From Caballeronia sp. TF1N1 (GTDB lineage Bacteria; Pseudomonadota; Gammaproteobacteria; Burkholderiales; Burkholderiaceae): DNA of 64,000 nucleotides. A program made the translations under genes and the position numbers. The notes under the pieces are model-generated. The model searched no databases and was not told the origin of the DNA. It saw only the letters and a program-made list of their open reading frames with translations. Every line of letters begins with the position of its first letter. The first letter of the stretch is position 1. Where the stretch lies: NCBI RefSeq assembly GCF_022878925.1, contig NZ_CP084626.1, forward strand, positions 1,984,001 to 2,048,000. The letters are read 5' to 3'. Positions 8,442 through 16,499 of the stretch are shown here, in pieces.

Positions 8442-9311
8442 GGGATGACCTCGCGCCGCCGTGGGCGGCATATCAATGATGGAGCGTGGAGCAATATCGG
8501 CGCTGTTCGCGATGTCGGCGACGTCTATGCAACTGACCGCAACGACTGACCGCATTGCACGGTCTCCGATAATAGGCCGATCCCGTCAGGGCCCACCGTG
8601 AGAGCAACGTATGCGGTTTTCACACAAAGTCGCGACTCAATCGGCCAAGCCCATCCTACGCGCTTTAGTGATTTTGTACAGCGAAAGTTTCAGTACCGGC
8701 CTCAATGATCTTATCTGTCTATCATCGCGCGACCTGCATCGCGCACCCCGCCAAAAAGCGCGCGAACTCACCCGACCGAAAGCGCGTCATGTTCCGCATC
8801 TTCCGGTGTCGCGGCTTCGAAATACATATGGCGCTGACGTCGTTTGCGAAAGACTTGTATGACGTGAGTTTGCGGATCAAGCACAGCGGCAACTCGAGTG
8901 TGCCCGGGCAGTGCGGCAGCGATCACGCGCGGCTCGTCTTGTCTCATCGCCGAAAGCGCGGGACAAGCCGCTATCGACTTTTTGCCCCGGCCAATAGCCG
9001 CGAAGCAGCCGCCCGAAATGTCTTGACCCTGCCGAATTGACTGCGTATCGTCGGCTGGACACGTTTCGAATTTATCTTTTGCCGGCGCGCCTTTGCAGCT
9101 TTCTACCCTCCCCTTAAATGCGCTTCTCTTTCTCGGCTTGAACGGTCGACAGGATAATTGGGGAGTACTGATGAATATCGACGCGGTATTTCGGCTTGTC
9201 CCGAGTTCACATCGCTGATGCGTGGCGCCGATGTTTTCTTCACGCTTGCTTGCAAACGCGCGGCAAGAAACGCAAAGCGCCATTCGATCACATCACGCCG
9301 TCCCGACTCTG
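8442..9311. other. 870-bp gap with no confident gene
   Basis: Between two oppositely directed genes. It contains only weak ORFs, the best being the minus-strand 59-codon reading frame listed separately. GC falls locally around 8620-8720. No tRNA, repeat or transposase fragment is visible. Confidence 0.5.
8768..8947 (-). CDS. Possible 59-residue small protein (doubtful)
   Basis: A reading frame from ATG 8947 whose product (starting MRQDEPRVIAAALPGHTRV and including VIQVFRKRRQRHMYFEA) has protein-like composition and no low-complexity runs. No Shine-Dalgarno precedes the ATG, and the frame continues open upstream with less plausible sequence. It may be a real small gene with an unclear start, or chance. 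Confidence 0.3.
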   Translation of the reverse strand: MRQDEPRVIAAALPGHTRVAAVLDPQTHVIQVFRKRRQRHMYFEAATPEDAEHDALSVG

Positions 9312-10334
9312 ATGAATACCGACTCCATTGAACTCTATGTAAGCCCGAACGGCGATAAATGGCTGTTGCATACCGGCGCGGACAAAATGCCCGTGGTTCG
9401 ACATGTGCCGAATGCCGCATCGGGAGGACGCGTATCCGAGTTATCGCTGGATGCGTTTTTGTCTTCGGGTGAAGCCGCGCCGCAGCGTGACGCTTTGCTT
9501 GAACTCGTCGGGAGAATGATTCCGCGCGAGCAACCCGATACGCCCGCCACGTTCAAGCCCGCGGCCGAAGCGCTGCTCCTTACTGCGGCCCGGGTCCGCA
9601 CGTTCGTGCAAGAGCGTCATCTAACGAATGCGAGTGGCTTTTTCTTTGCTCGCGATCAGCGCCTGTTTCTTGTCACGAGCCGTCACGTCGTCACCGATAA
9701 ACCGAGCCAGCATTTTCCCGATCGTATCGAGATCGAATTGCACACAGACCGCGACAACCTCGGTGCATCGACGTGGTTCAACCTGCCGTTGTATGCACAG
9801 AGCGTGAGTCTCTGGCGCGATGGGTCGGACGACGGCGGCGCGATCGACGTCGCCGTGCTGGAAATTCGTCGCGACCGGTTGCCCGTAACGGCGGTGTTCG
9901 AGGCGTTCGGGCCGGAGCATCTTCCCTCGCCCGAAGATGTCATGCCAACGGGCGCGTCCGTGCTGATCGTCGGCTTCCCGCTTGGTTTTCACGACTCGCT
10001 GCATCATTTGCCGGTGGTGCGCCAAGGCATTATCGCGTCGGCATTCGGCCTGCGCTTTCAGGGCAAGGGATGCTTCATCACGGATGCACGCACGCATCGC
10101 GGAACGAGCGGCGCGCCTGTGGTCATGAGCAATCCGTCGATGGCCAACACGAGCACGGGCGCGAGCTTGCCGTGGGTGTTGCTCGGCATTCATTCATCGA
10201 CCATCGACATGGGAACAAGAGATGTCCACGCCGATGAAAGCCTCGGTCTCAACAGCGCGTGGTACTCGGACATTCTGATGACACTGACGAGCGATCATCC
10301 GCGCGTGGCGAAGGAACCAGCCGAAAAGACATGA
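9312..10334 (+). CDS. Trypsin-like serine protease with an extra N-terminal domain
   Basis: 340 residues from ATG 9312. Residues about 95-310 are a trypsin/chymotrypsin-fold peptidase with a complete triad: His125 (LVTSRHVV), Asp179 (AIDVAVLE) and Ser266 (RGTSGAPV). The first ~67 residues are a separate module (SIELYVSPNGDKWLL, GGRVSELSLDAFLSSG) that, from memory, resembles a stand-alone small protein common in Rhizobiales and Burkholderia. There is no signal peptide, so it looks cytoplasmic. The ORF can start at 9222, but that extension lacks family features. No ribosome-binding site is obvious before either start. No neighbouring substrate gene is apparent. Confidence 0.75.
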   Translation: MNTDSIELYVSPNGDKWLLHTGADKMPVVRHVPNAASGGRVSELSLDAFLSSGEAAPQRDALLELVGRMIPREQPDTPATFKPAAEALLLTAARVRTFVQERHLTNASGFFFARDQRLFLVTSRHVVTDKPSQHFPDRIEIELHTDRDNLGASTWFNLPLYAQSVSLWRDGSDDGGAIDVAVLEIRRDRLPVTAVFEAFGPEHLPSPEDVMPTGASVLIVGFPLGFHDSLHHLPVVRQGIIASAFGLRFQGKGCFITDARTHRGTSGAPVVMSNPSMANTSTGASLPWVLLGIHSSTIDMGTRDVHADESLGLNSAWYSDILMTLTSDHPRVAKEPAEKT

Positions 10335-10488
10335 CTCGATTCGGATCGCCAAGTAAGCATTCCGCTCGCAGCGGATGACGAAGTTCACGCTTGGCGAGTG
10401 CGACGAACACAGCGAATGGTCGTCGAAAATACGGCGGGACGATTTGCAAAAAGATGCGCCGAATGCGCTTTGGAACAACCGCTGATTC

Positions 10489-10565
10489 TGGCCCGCCCTA
10501 CACGACTCGAACGTGTGACCTACGGCTTAGAAGGCCGTTGCTCTATCCAGCTGAGCTAAGGGCGG
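10489..10565 (-). tRNA. tRNA-Arg (anticodon TCT)
   Basis: 77-nt cloverleaf with a 7-bp acceptor stem CCGCCCT/AGGGCGG, anticodon loop CTTCTAA reading AGA codons, a GTTCGAG T-loop, and CCA encoded in the gene. Confidence 0.95.
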
Positions 10566-10674
10566 TTACGAGGAACCACTTGAGACATGGGCGCGTGGCA
10601 GGCCAAGCGAGACCGGCCGCACCCAAGAGAGCGAGGATTTTACCTCAATCCGCAAGCGGCGCGGCCAGACTTGA

Positions 10675-11505
10675 TTACAACGGCTGCGGATGCATCATGA
10701 ACCATCCGAAGAAGAAGATGCCGGCGATCACGCAATACACGCCGAACGATGCCAGCTTGCCGTGACCTTCGAAATAACGCATCAGGAAACGCACGCTCAG
10801 ATAAGCCGCGATACCCGTCAGCACGCCGCCGAGCAACGCATCGAAAAGCTGACCGGGCGCGTGAAAGAGCTTCGGCAATTCGAGCACGCCGGCCGCGAAG
10901 ATGATCGGCGTGCCAAGCAGAAACGAAAACTCCGCCGCCGCTTCAGCCGTCAGGCCCGCGCCGACACCCGCGATGATCGTGAGACCGCTGCGCGAGAAGC
11001 CGGGAATCAGCGCGCCGATCTGCGCAAGACCCACCAGAAACGCCTGCTTGAACGTGAGCTTTTCGGGCGCGCGTGCTGCACGGGCGCGTTGCAGCTTGTC
11101 GCCGAACCACAGCAACACGCCATTGACGATCAACGCCGCCGCCACGATACGCAGATCGTGAAACAGCGCTTCGAGCCGCTTTTCGAGCAACAGCCCGACG
11201 ATGCCCGTCGGAATGGTGCCGATGATGAGCGCCCACATCATGTGACCGTCGTCATTGCGGCGACCGCCGAGCGAAGCGAACCAGCCGCCGATCAGCGCGA
11301 CCCAGCGCTTGCGGAAGTACCACAGCAGCGCGAGCGCGGTGCCGAGATGCAAGGCGACGAGAAACGGCAGCAGTTGCGGCGCGTGCTTGTCGATATGCAT
11401 GCCGATCAAGCCGGGAACGAGCAGCGTATGTCCAAGGCTACTGACCGGAAAGAGTTCGGTCACGCCCTGCAGCACGCTCAGAAAAATAAGAAACCAGAGA
11501 GTCAC
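10675..11505 (-). CDS. uppP: Undecaprenyl-diphosphate phosphatase (UppP/BacA)
   Basis: 276-residue integral membrane phosphatase that recycles the undecaprenyl-PP carrier of peptidoglycan synthesis and confers bacitracin tolerance. The two family signatures are present: [18 protein letters not shown] near the N-terminus and [10 protein letters not shown] in the second half. There are about 7-8 hydrophobic helices. The start is GTG 11505 (VTLWFLIF), preceded by AAGGA 7 bases upstream; the longer ORF adds a hydrophilic, non-homologous extension. The substitution of GH-T for the usual TGH in the first motif (SSLGH) appears common in this betaproteobacterial branch. Confidence 0.92.
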   Translation of the reverse strand: MTLWFLIFLSVLQGVTELFPVSSLGHTLLVPGLIGMHIDKHAPQLLPFLVALHLGTALALLWYFRKRWVALIGGWFASLGGRRNDDGHMMWALIIGTIPTGIVGLLLEKRLEALFHDLRIVAAALIVNGVLLWFGDKLQRARAARAPEKLTFKQAFLVGLAQIGALIPGFSRSGLTIIAGVGAGLTAEAAAEFSFLLGTPIIFAAGVLELPKLFHAPGQLFDALLGGVLTGIAAYLSVRFLMRYFEGHGKLASFGVYCVIAGIFFFGWFMMHPQPL

Positions 11506-11803
11506 GCGTCGGTCCTTTTCATGAAAGAGGAAGGAAGACGCGCCGCGGAGTGCTTTCCTCGCTCCAAAGCGCAAGGCCGAAGGCGGCGAGACGAAGATCG
11601 AAGGGGATGAGGAAATGGTGCGGCGCGCAAGTCGGGACCGATTATGCACAGCCGTAGTTGGACCGCCAAGCGGAAAACGTACAAACGCGTGCGACAGGCG
11701 TCACCGATCGATAAACGTCAGCGAAACCGAATCAATCAGTAATTTATAAGAAAGCGATATCGAATCAAGCCGAAAGAACCTCGACGAGCAGCCGGCGCGC
11801 TGC
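11506..11803. other. Non-coding gap upstream of uppP
   Basis: About 300 bases with no convincing ORF or structured element. It should contain the uppP promoter; an AT-richer stretch lies at 11695-11775, but no clear -35/-10 pair could be assigned. Confidence 0.4.
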
Positions 11804-11890
11804 TCAGCCCTTCAGCTTATAAAGAAAGATTGCCGTGCTCGCGCCGAAGAGGCCGAACATCGCGACGCCCATTGCCATCGCCAGATCCAT
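11804..11890 (-). CDS. 28-residue single-span membrane peptide
   Basis: The frame from ATG 11890 encodes a small hydrophobic peptide: MDLAMAMGVAMFGLFG, then ASTAIFLYKLKG and a stop. One helix of about 20 residues ends in positively charged KLK, giving a predicted cytoplasmic C-terminus. A good Shine-Dalgarno (GGGAG, 7 bases upstream) supports translation. The size and shape recall accessory subunits of membrane complexes such as CydX or KdpF, but there is no such complex nearby, so the partner is unknown. Confidence 0.6.
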   Translation of the reverse strand: MDLAMAMGVAMFGLFGASTAIFLYKLKG

Positions 11891-12070
11891 GGTGACTCCC
11901 TGTCCGTCTGATTTCCAACATTCGGTTGCTATAACAACACATCGTCAGATGAGACGGCAGTCGCAATTTCCCGCAAAGGGTTTCTCCGTAGGACAAAGCA
12001 AGGCAGAATCGTCGGGGTTTCAAGGCCCGTTTTCAGCGCGATCATCATTTCACCGGAGCGTCTTCGCACC

Positions 12071-12973
12071 ATGTCATCTCAACCAGACGTGATTTATATC
12101 GAGCGCGATGGCGCCGAAATCTCGCTCGCGCCGAGCGCCGGCGGCCGCCTCATGACGTGGCGAGTGAACGGCGAGCCCGTCATCCACTGGCCCGATGCGC
12201 CCGACTGGAGCAATCCGCCCAAGATTCGCGGCGGCAATCCGCTGCTGTTTCCGTTTCTCGGCCGGCATTTCGTCGACGGCGAAATCAACAAGTGGCGCGA
12301 TCAGGACGGCGTCGTCCACACGCTCTCGACACACGGCTTCGCGCGCGACCTGCCGTTCTCCTGTACGCGCGATGCCGACGGTCACGGCCTGCGCATGACG
12401 CTCGTCGACAGCGACGCCACGCGCGCAGGCTATCCGTTCGCGTTCCGCTTCGAGGCAGCGTACCGGCTCGTCGATGCCACGACTCTCGAAGTCGAACTCA
12501 CGACATCGAATCCCGGCGAAGTGGCGCTGCCCTATTACGCCGGACATCACTTCTATTTCCATCTGCCGCACGATCAACGGGCACAAAGCAGCGTGGAGCT
12601 GCCGCGCACCGAGCGCCGGCATCAGTTGGCCGGTGGCGCGATCAGCGAGGCGACGCCTGGCTCGCCGCGCTACTCGCTAGGCGACGCAAGCATCATCGAC
12701 AACTTTCATTGCTTCACGGGTCCTTCCGATCAGCCCGTGCACCTGAACATGCCGGGCCTGAAGCGCACCGTGAGTTTCGAGCTGCATCAGCCCGATTCGG
12801 TACCGTGGTTTGCCGTCACGACCTGGACCGAGGCGGATACATCGGACTTCTATTGCGTCGAGCCGTGGATCGGCTTGCCCGATGCCATCCATAACGGTCT
12901 TGGCCTGCGCTGGCTCGCGCCGGGCAAAACGGAGACCGCGCTGCTCAGGCTCGTCGTCACGCGCGCCGACTAA
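12071..12973 (+). CDS. Aldose 1-epimerase-like (galactose mutarotase fold) protein
   Basis: 300-residue cytoplasmic protein with the beta-sandwich fold of mutarotases and glucose-6-phosphate 1-epimerases. Recognisable pieces are SLAPSAGGRLMTWRVNG, GGNPLLFPFLGR, THGFARDLPF (substrate-binding histidine), AGHHFYFHLP (catalytic-type histidine) and VEPWIGLPDA (general-base glutamate region). These enzymes interconvert alpha and beta anomers of hexoses. The sugar used here is not known. No operon partner is evident; the NlpD-like gene follows after about 110 bp. Confidence 0.82.
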   Translation: MSSQPDVIYIERDGAEISLAPSAGGRLMTWRVNGEPVIHWPDAPDWSNPPKIRGGNPLLFPFLGRHFVDGEINKWRDQDGVVHTLSTHGFARDLPFSCTRDADGHGLRMTLVDSDATRAGYPFAFRFEAAYRLVDATTLEVELTTSNPGEVALPYYAGHHFYFHLPHDQRAQSSVELPRTERRHQLAGGAISEATPGSPRYSLGDASIIDNFHCFTGPSDQPVHLNMPGLKRTVSFELHQPDSVPWFAVTTWTEADTSDFYCVEPWIGLPDAIHNGLGLRWLAPGKTETALLRLVVTRAD

Positions 12974-13086
12974 ACGTTGCAAACGGCTTTCTGTCAGGGG
13001 AAACCCGAAACGGTAAAATCCTGCCTTCGATCCGCCGCGCAAAATTTCAAACGCCCGTCGCGCGGCGGCGCCTTACGAGGTCAGGT

Positions 13087-13773
13087 TTGCATAAAAGAAT
13101 CCGCCAGTTCGTTTTTACATCGCTCGTCGCGGCGGTCGTGACGCTTTCCGCTTGCGGCTCCGGTCCGGTTGCGCCCGGTTACTATCGCGTCGAGCGCGGC
13201 GATACGGTCACGAAGATCGCGCGCGCCAATCGCACCACCGTCGCCAATCTCAAACGCTGGAACAGCTTGTCGAATCCCGATGCAATCGAAGTCGGACAAG
13301 TGCTGCGCGTGGCGCCGCCGGAAGGCTCGGCGACGGCTTCATCGAACGTGGCGAGCACGAGCACACCGAAGAGCGCGGACACCGCACCGGCGACGAAGCC
13401 GGGACCGGGCATCACGCTCGTCTGGCCCGCACAAGGCGACGTCATCCGCAACTTCAACGGCAGCAACTCGAAGGGCATCGACATTGCCAATTCAGCGGGA
13501 ACGCCGATCGTGGCCGCGGCGACGGGCAGCGTCGTCTATGCGGGCAACGGCTTGCGCGGCTACGGCAACATGTTGATCGTCAAGCATAACGAGGACTACC
13601 TCACCGCCTACGCACACAACAGGACGCTCTTCGTGAAGGAAGGCCAGACCGTGCAACAGGGCCAGAAAATCGCCGAGATGGGCGATACCGACAGCGACCG
13701 CACCATGCTGCATTTCGAGGTGCGTTACATGGGCCGCTCGACGGACCCGGCGCGTTACTTGCCGTCGCGTTGA
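13087..13773 (+). CDS. NlpD-type LysM/M23 lipoprotein
   Basis: 228 residues starting at TTG 13087, with GAGG 6 bases upstream. A lipoprotein signal ends at LSAC (Cys about 22). A LysM peptidoglycan-binding domain follows (about 31-78, YYRVERGDTVTKIA), then an M23/LytM domain (about 115-228). The LytM zinc site is degenerate (NSKGIDIA where active enzymes have a histidine), as in E. coli NlpD. The protein is therefore expected to activate a cell-wall amidase during septum splitting and not to cut peptidoglycan itself. The C-terminus RSTDPARYLPSR is typical. Confidence 0.88.
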   Translation: MHKRIRQFVFTSLVAAVVTLSACGSGPVAPGYYRVERGDTVTKIARANRTTVANLKRWNSLSNPDAIEVGQVLRVAPPEGSATASSNVASTSTPKSADTAPATKPGPGITLVWPAQGDVIRNFNGSNSKGIDIANSAGTPIVAAATGSVVYAGNGLRGYGNMLIVKHNEDYLTAYAHNRTLFVKEGQTVQQGQKIAEMGDTDSDRTMLHFEVRYMGRSTDPARYLPSR

Positions 13774-13801
13774 ACGCCGACGGACCATAAGAGGAAGATC
13801 G

Positions 13802-14122
13802 ATGATTTCGATGAAGAGAATCCACCCGGGCGCAGTCGTTGCCGCTCTCGCGCTTACCGGCGCGCTCGGCGGATGCGCCCACGGCCCGACCATGACCTAC
13901 TTGCCATCCGGCGACACGGGCTTCGCCATCAACTGCAGCGGCGGCGATGCGAGCACGAGCTGGGCGGCCTGCTACAAGCAAGCGGGCGAAGTGTGCGGTG
14001 CATATGGATACGACGTGGTGTCGAAGGACAATGACAACGGCGCGACTTCCGGTGGCACGGTCGCGGGTATCTTCGGCGCGAACATCAAGAATCGTTCGAT
14101 GGTGATCCGCTGCAAGCAGTGA
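13802..14122 (+). CDS. Small lipoprotein of unknown function
   Basis: 106 residues. The signal peptide ends at LGGC, so the protein is predicted to be lipid-anchored. The mature part has four cysteines (INCSGG, AACYKQAG, VCGAYGYDVV, IRCKQ), compatible with two disulfides in the periplasm. AGAGGAAG precedes the start, and it follows the NlpD-like gene by 28 bases on the same strand, so the two are probably co-transcribed. Confidence 0.75.
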   Translation: MISMKRIHPGAVVAALALTGALGGCAHGPTMTYLPSGDTGFAINCSGGDASTSWAACYKQAGEVCGAYGYDVVSKDNDNGATSGGTVAGIFGANIKNRSMVIRCKQ

Positions 14123-14160
14123 CGCTTGCATGCGTGCCTGCGTGAGCGCTCAAGGGAACA

Positions 14161-14304
14161 TCACGCGCTCGCGGGCTTGGTCCGGTTGCGCTTTGGCGTT
14201 TTCCTGCGCCAGCGGCCGGACAATGGATCGATACGCGCGGCAAACGCAAAGAGGAATGCAAGCGCGAGCGGAGCAACGATAGCGAAAACCGACAGCAGAT
14301 TCAT
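14161..14304 (-). CDS. Possible 47-residue membrane peptide
   Basis: A frame from ATG 14304 encodes MNLLSVFAIVAPLALAFLFA, FAARIDPLSG and an Arg/Lys-rich tail (RWRRKTPKRNRTK). One transmembrane helix followed by a basic tail obeys the positive-inside rule. No Shine-Dalgarno is evident, which lowers the confidence. Confidence 0.4.
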   Translation of the reverse strand: MNLLSVFAIVAPLALAFLFAFAARIDPLSGRWRRKTPKRNRTKPASA

Positions 14305-14593
14305 GGCGAAACCAGAATGCACTAAGTCGTCGGATATTAACCTTGCGGCAAATGTTTCGCTTAAATGTCAGTTAGAAGTTAAGGTCAGTATGGATGACCG
14401 ACGCGTCGTTCCTACCGCGCAAACGTGTGGCGCCGGCGTATTGAAACTTGCACGCCGTTACGCTCGGAAACAAGCGCACACAGTTGCCGAGGCCAAGCCT
14501 CCATAAAATGTCTGCAGCCCGCGCTTCTCTCTGCGCGAACAGTCCGCGCGGGTTAGAAGCGCCGGCGCTCATGCGTCGGCGCTTCGCCTTCTT

Positions 14594-14773
14594 TCACTTT
14601 GGATCGGCCGACGTCGGCGCGATGAGCATCGACGGCGGGGTGTCGTCGGTCGGTACGCCCTTATAGTCGGGCGGGTCTTGCGGCGGATGCTTTTGATTGG
14701 CGGGTTCGGTGCATGCAGTCAGCATGAGTGCGAGCGTGGCGGCACCTAGAACGGACACGAAGTTACGCAGCAT
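14594..14773 (-). CDS. Small lipoprotein (59 residues)
   Basis: Frame from ATG 14773: MLRNFVSVLGAATLALMLTA followed by Cys, a clear lipobox (LTAC), then a short proline/aspartate-rich tail (PPQDPPDYKG, PTDDTPP). GGGGA lies 5 bases upstream of the start. The pattern of lipobox plus a short disordered tail suggests a small surface or periplasmic lipoprotein. Function unknown. Confidence 0.6.
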   Translation of the reverse strand: MLRNFVSVLGAATLALMLTACTEPANQKHPPQDPPDYKGVPTDDTPPSMLIAPTSADPK

Positions 14774-14810
14774 GAAGTCCCCAAGAAGACGTTAAAACCG
14801 ACGTCATAAA

Positions 14811-14846
14811 GACAAAGGGGTTACAAGCCGTGACTTGTAACCCCTT
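14811..14846 (-). terminator. Intrinsic terminator of tRNA-Pro
   Basis: A 13-bp perfect stem (AAGGGGTTACAAG at 14815-14827 against 14834-14846, 6-base loop) lies just past the tRNA-Pro 3' end. On the minus strand it is followed by TTTGTCTTTA. Confidence 0.8.
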
Positions 14847-14855
14847 CGTGTATGG

Positions 14856-14932
14856 TGGTCGGAGCGAAAGGATTCGAACCTTCGACCCTCTGATCCCAAA
14901 TCAGATGCGCTACCAGGCTGCGCTACGCTCCG
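14856..14932 (-). tRNA. tRNA-Pro (anticodon TGG)
   Basis: 77-nt cloverleaf. Acceptor CGGAGCG/CGCTCCG, anticodon stem CTGAT-loop-ATCAG with TGG, GTTCGAATC T-arm, encoded CCA. It is followed directly by a terminator hairpin. Confidence 0.95.
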
Positions 14933-15070
14933 ACAAGCCGCAGATTATAGCTTGCTTGCCGCGGCGCCGCAAACACTTCCGGCAGAGGGAACGAATGTTG
15001 CCACTTTAGCGAGTGACGGCCGCTGCCCGGTCATGCAAGCTCTTGCCATTTCGAATTTGCGGAGACAACG

Positions 15071-15529
15071 ATGAACCTCATCCTTTGGCGTCACGCCGAA
15101 GCCGAAGATCAGGCCGCAAGCGATCTCGCGCGTCAACTCACCTCGCGCGGACGCAAGCAGGCGCAAGGCACCGCAAAGTGGCTGAAGGCGCGTATCGACG
15201 ACGATGCGGTCTTCATCGCAAGCCCGGCCACGCGCACCATTCAGACCGTCGAAGCCTTCGGCGATCAGTATCGCGTGATCGATCAACTCGCGCCCGGCCG
15301 ACGTGCACAGGACGTGCTCGATGCCGCCGGCTGGCCCGATGGCATCGCGGAAACGGTGGTCGTCGTGGGCCATCAGCCTACGCTCGGACACGTTGCCGCG
15401 TGGCTCATGACCGGCGACGAAGCGGACTGGTCGATCAAGAAATCAGGCGTCTGGTGGTTCCAGTCGCGCTCGCGTCACGGCGACGGCCAGGTCGTTCTGC
15501 GCGCGGTGACGAACCCCGATCTGCTCTAG
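15071..15529 (+). CDS. sixA: Phosphohistidine phosphatase SixA
   Basis: 152-residue histidine phosphatase. The catalytic Arg-His is at positions 7-8 (MNLILWRHAEAED) and the second catalytic histidine is in VVVGHQPTLGHVA. There are no extra domains, which fits SixA, an enzyme that removes phosphate from histidine in phospho-relay (HPt) or PTS proteins. GGAGA precedes the ATG. It stands alone on the plus strand before olsB. Confidence 0.88.
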   Translation: MNLILWRHAEAEDQAASDLARQLTSRGRKQAQGTAKWLKARIDDDAVFIASPATRTIQTVEAFGDQYRVIDQLAPGRRAQDVLDAAGWPDGIAETVVVVGHQPTLGHVAAWLMTGDEADWSIKKSGVWWFQSRSRHGDGQVVLRAVTNPDLL

Positions 15530-15668
15530 CCGAAAGGCCGTGTAATCGCAGGTTCAACAGAATGTCGTTTCATCGAAACGTCACTGCGATGCCATGCGAG
15601 CGTCATTGCGCGTTACTACATTGGCGAGGACCGAAACCCTCAAGCTTTCGTCCTGCCGAGGAACGCCA

Positions 15669-16481
15669 ATGCTCGATATGCCGACGCCCTTCCTGCCAAC
15701 CGGAGCGTCATCGTCGCTCTCGCTCGATTCGCGCCGCCAGCTTCCGCGTACCGCGGAAACCATCACCGGGCAGCATCGGCTGCAAGTGTCGTGGGCGCGT
15801 TCCGGCGACGCCGTGCGTGAAGCCCAGCGGCTGCGTTACCGCGTGTTCTCCGAGGAGATGGGCGCGCACCTCTCGGGGCCTGCGGGCCTCGACGTGGATG
15901 TCTTCGACGCCTACTGCGATCATCTGCTCGTGCGCGATCTCGATACGTTGAAAGTGGTCGGCACGTATCGCGTGCTGCCGCCGCATGAGGCCGCGCGGAT
16001 TGGGCGGCTGTATGCGGAAGGCGAGTTCGATGTGTCGCGGCTTGCGCATCTGCGGCCGAAGCTCGTCGAGGTGGGCCGCTCGTGCGTGCATCCCGACTAC
16101 CGCAACGGCGCGGTGATCATGTCGCTATGGGGCGGGCTCGCGGCCTACATGAAGCACAACGGCTACGAAACGATGCTTGGCTGCGCGAGCGTCGGCATGG
16201 TCGACGGCGGGCACTACGCGGCGAACCTTTACACGTCGCTCGCCGCCGATGCCCTCGCCGCCCCCGAATATCACGCGTTCCCGCATACGCCGCTGCCGGT
16301 GGAGGAATTGCGCACGGGCGTGGAAGTGAGCCCGCCGCCGCTCGTGAAGGGTTATCTGCGTCTAGGCGCGAAGATATGCGGCGCGCCTGCGTGGGACCCG
16401 GATTTCAACACGGCGGACTTTCTTACCCTCTTCCGCCTGTCGGATATCAACGCGCGTTATGCGCGGCACTTCATCGGTTGA
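15669..16481 (+). CDS. olsB: Ornithine-acyl-ACP N-acyltransferase (OlsB-like)
   Basis: 270 residues from ATG 15669 (GAGGAA upstream; the longer ORF start lacks support). It belongs to the GNAT-like family once called hemolysin-type. Signatures are REAQRLRYRVFSEEMGA, VGTYRVLPP, VEVGRSCVHPDYRNG and the C-terminal GAKICGAPAWDPDFNTADF. OlsB joins a 3-hydroxyacyl chain to the alpha-amino group of ornithine, the first step of ornithine-lipid synthesis. These are phosphorus-free membrane lipids that many bacteria make under phosphate limitation, so its place next to the polyphosphate and Pho genes is suggestive. olsA is not in the window. Confidence 0.85.
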   Translation: MLDMPTPFLPTGASSSLSLDSRRQLPRTAETITGQHRLQVSWARSGDAVREAQRLRYRVFSEEMGAHLSGPAGLDVDVFDAYCDHLLVRDLDTLKVVGTYRVLPPHEAARIGRLYAEGEFDVSRLAHLRPKLVEVGRSCVHPDYRNGAVIMSLWGGLAAYMKHNGYETMLGCASVGMVDGGHYAANLYTSLAADALAAPEYHAFPHTPLPVEELRTGVEVSPPPLVKGYLRLGAKICGAPAWDPDFNTADFLTLFRLSDINARYARHFIG

Positions 16482-16499
16482 TTCAAGGCGCGGCGTTCG

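Noticed and set aside
10489..10565. Integration site of a genomic island at tRNA-Arg
   Set aside because: No integrase gene and no duplicated tRNA 3' end was seen on either side within the window.
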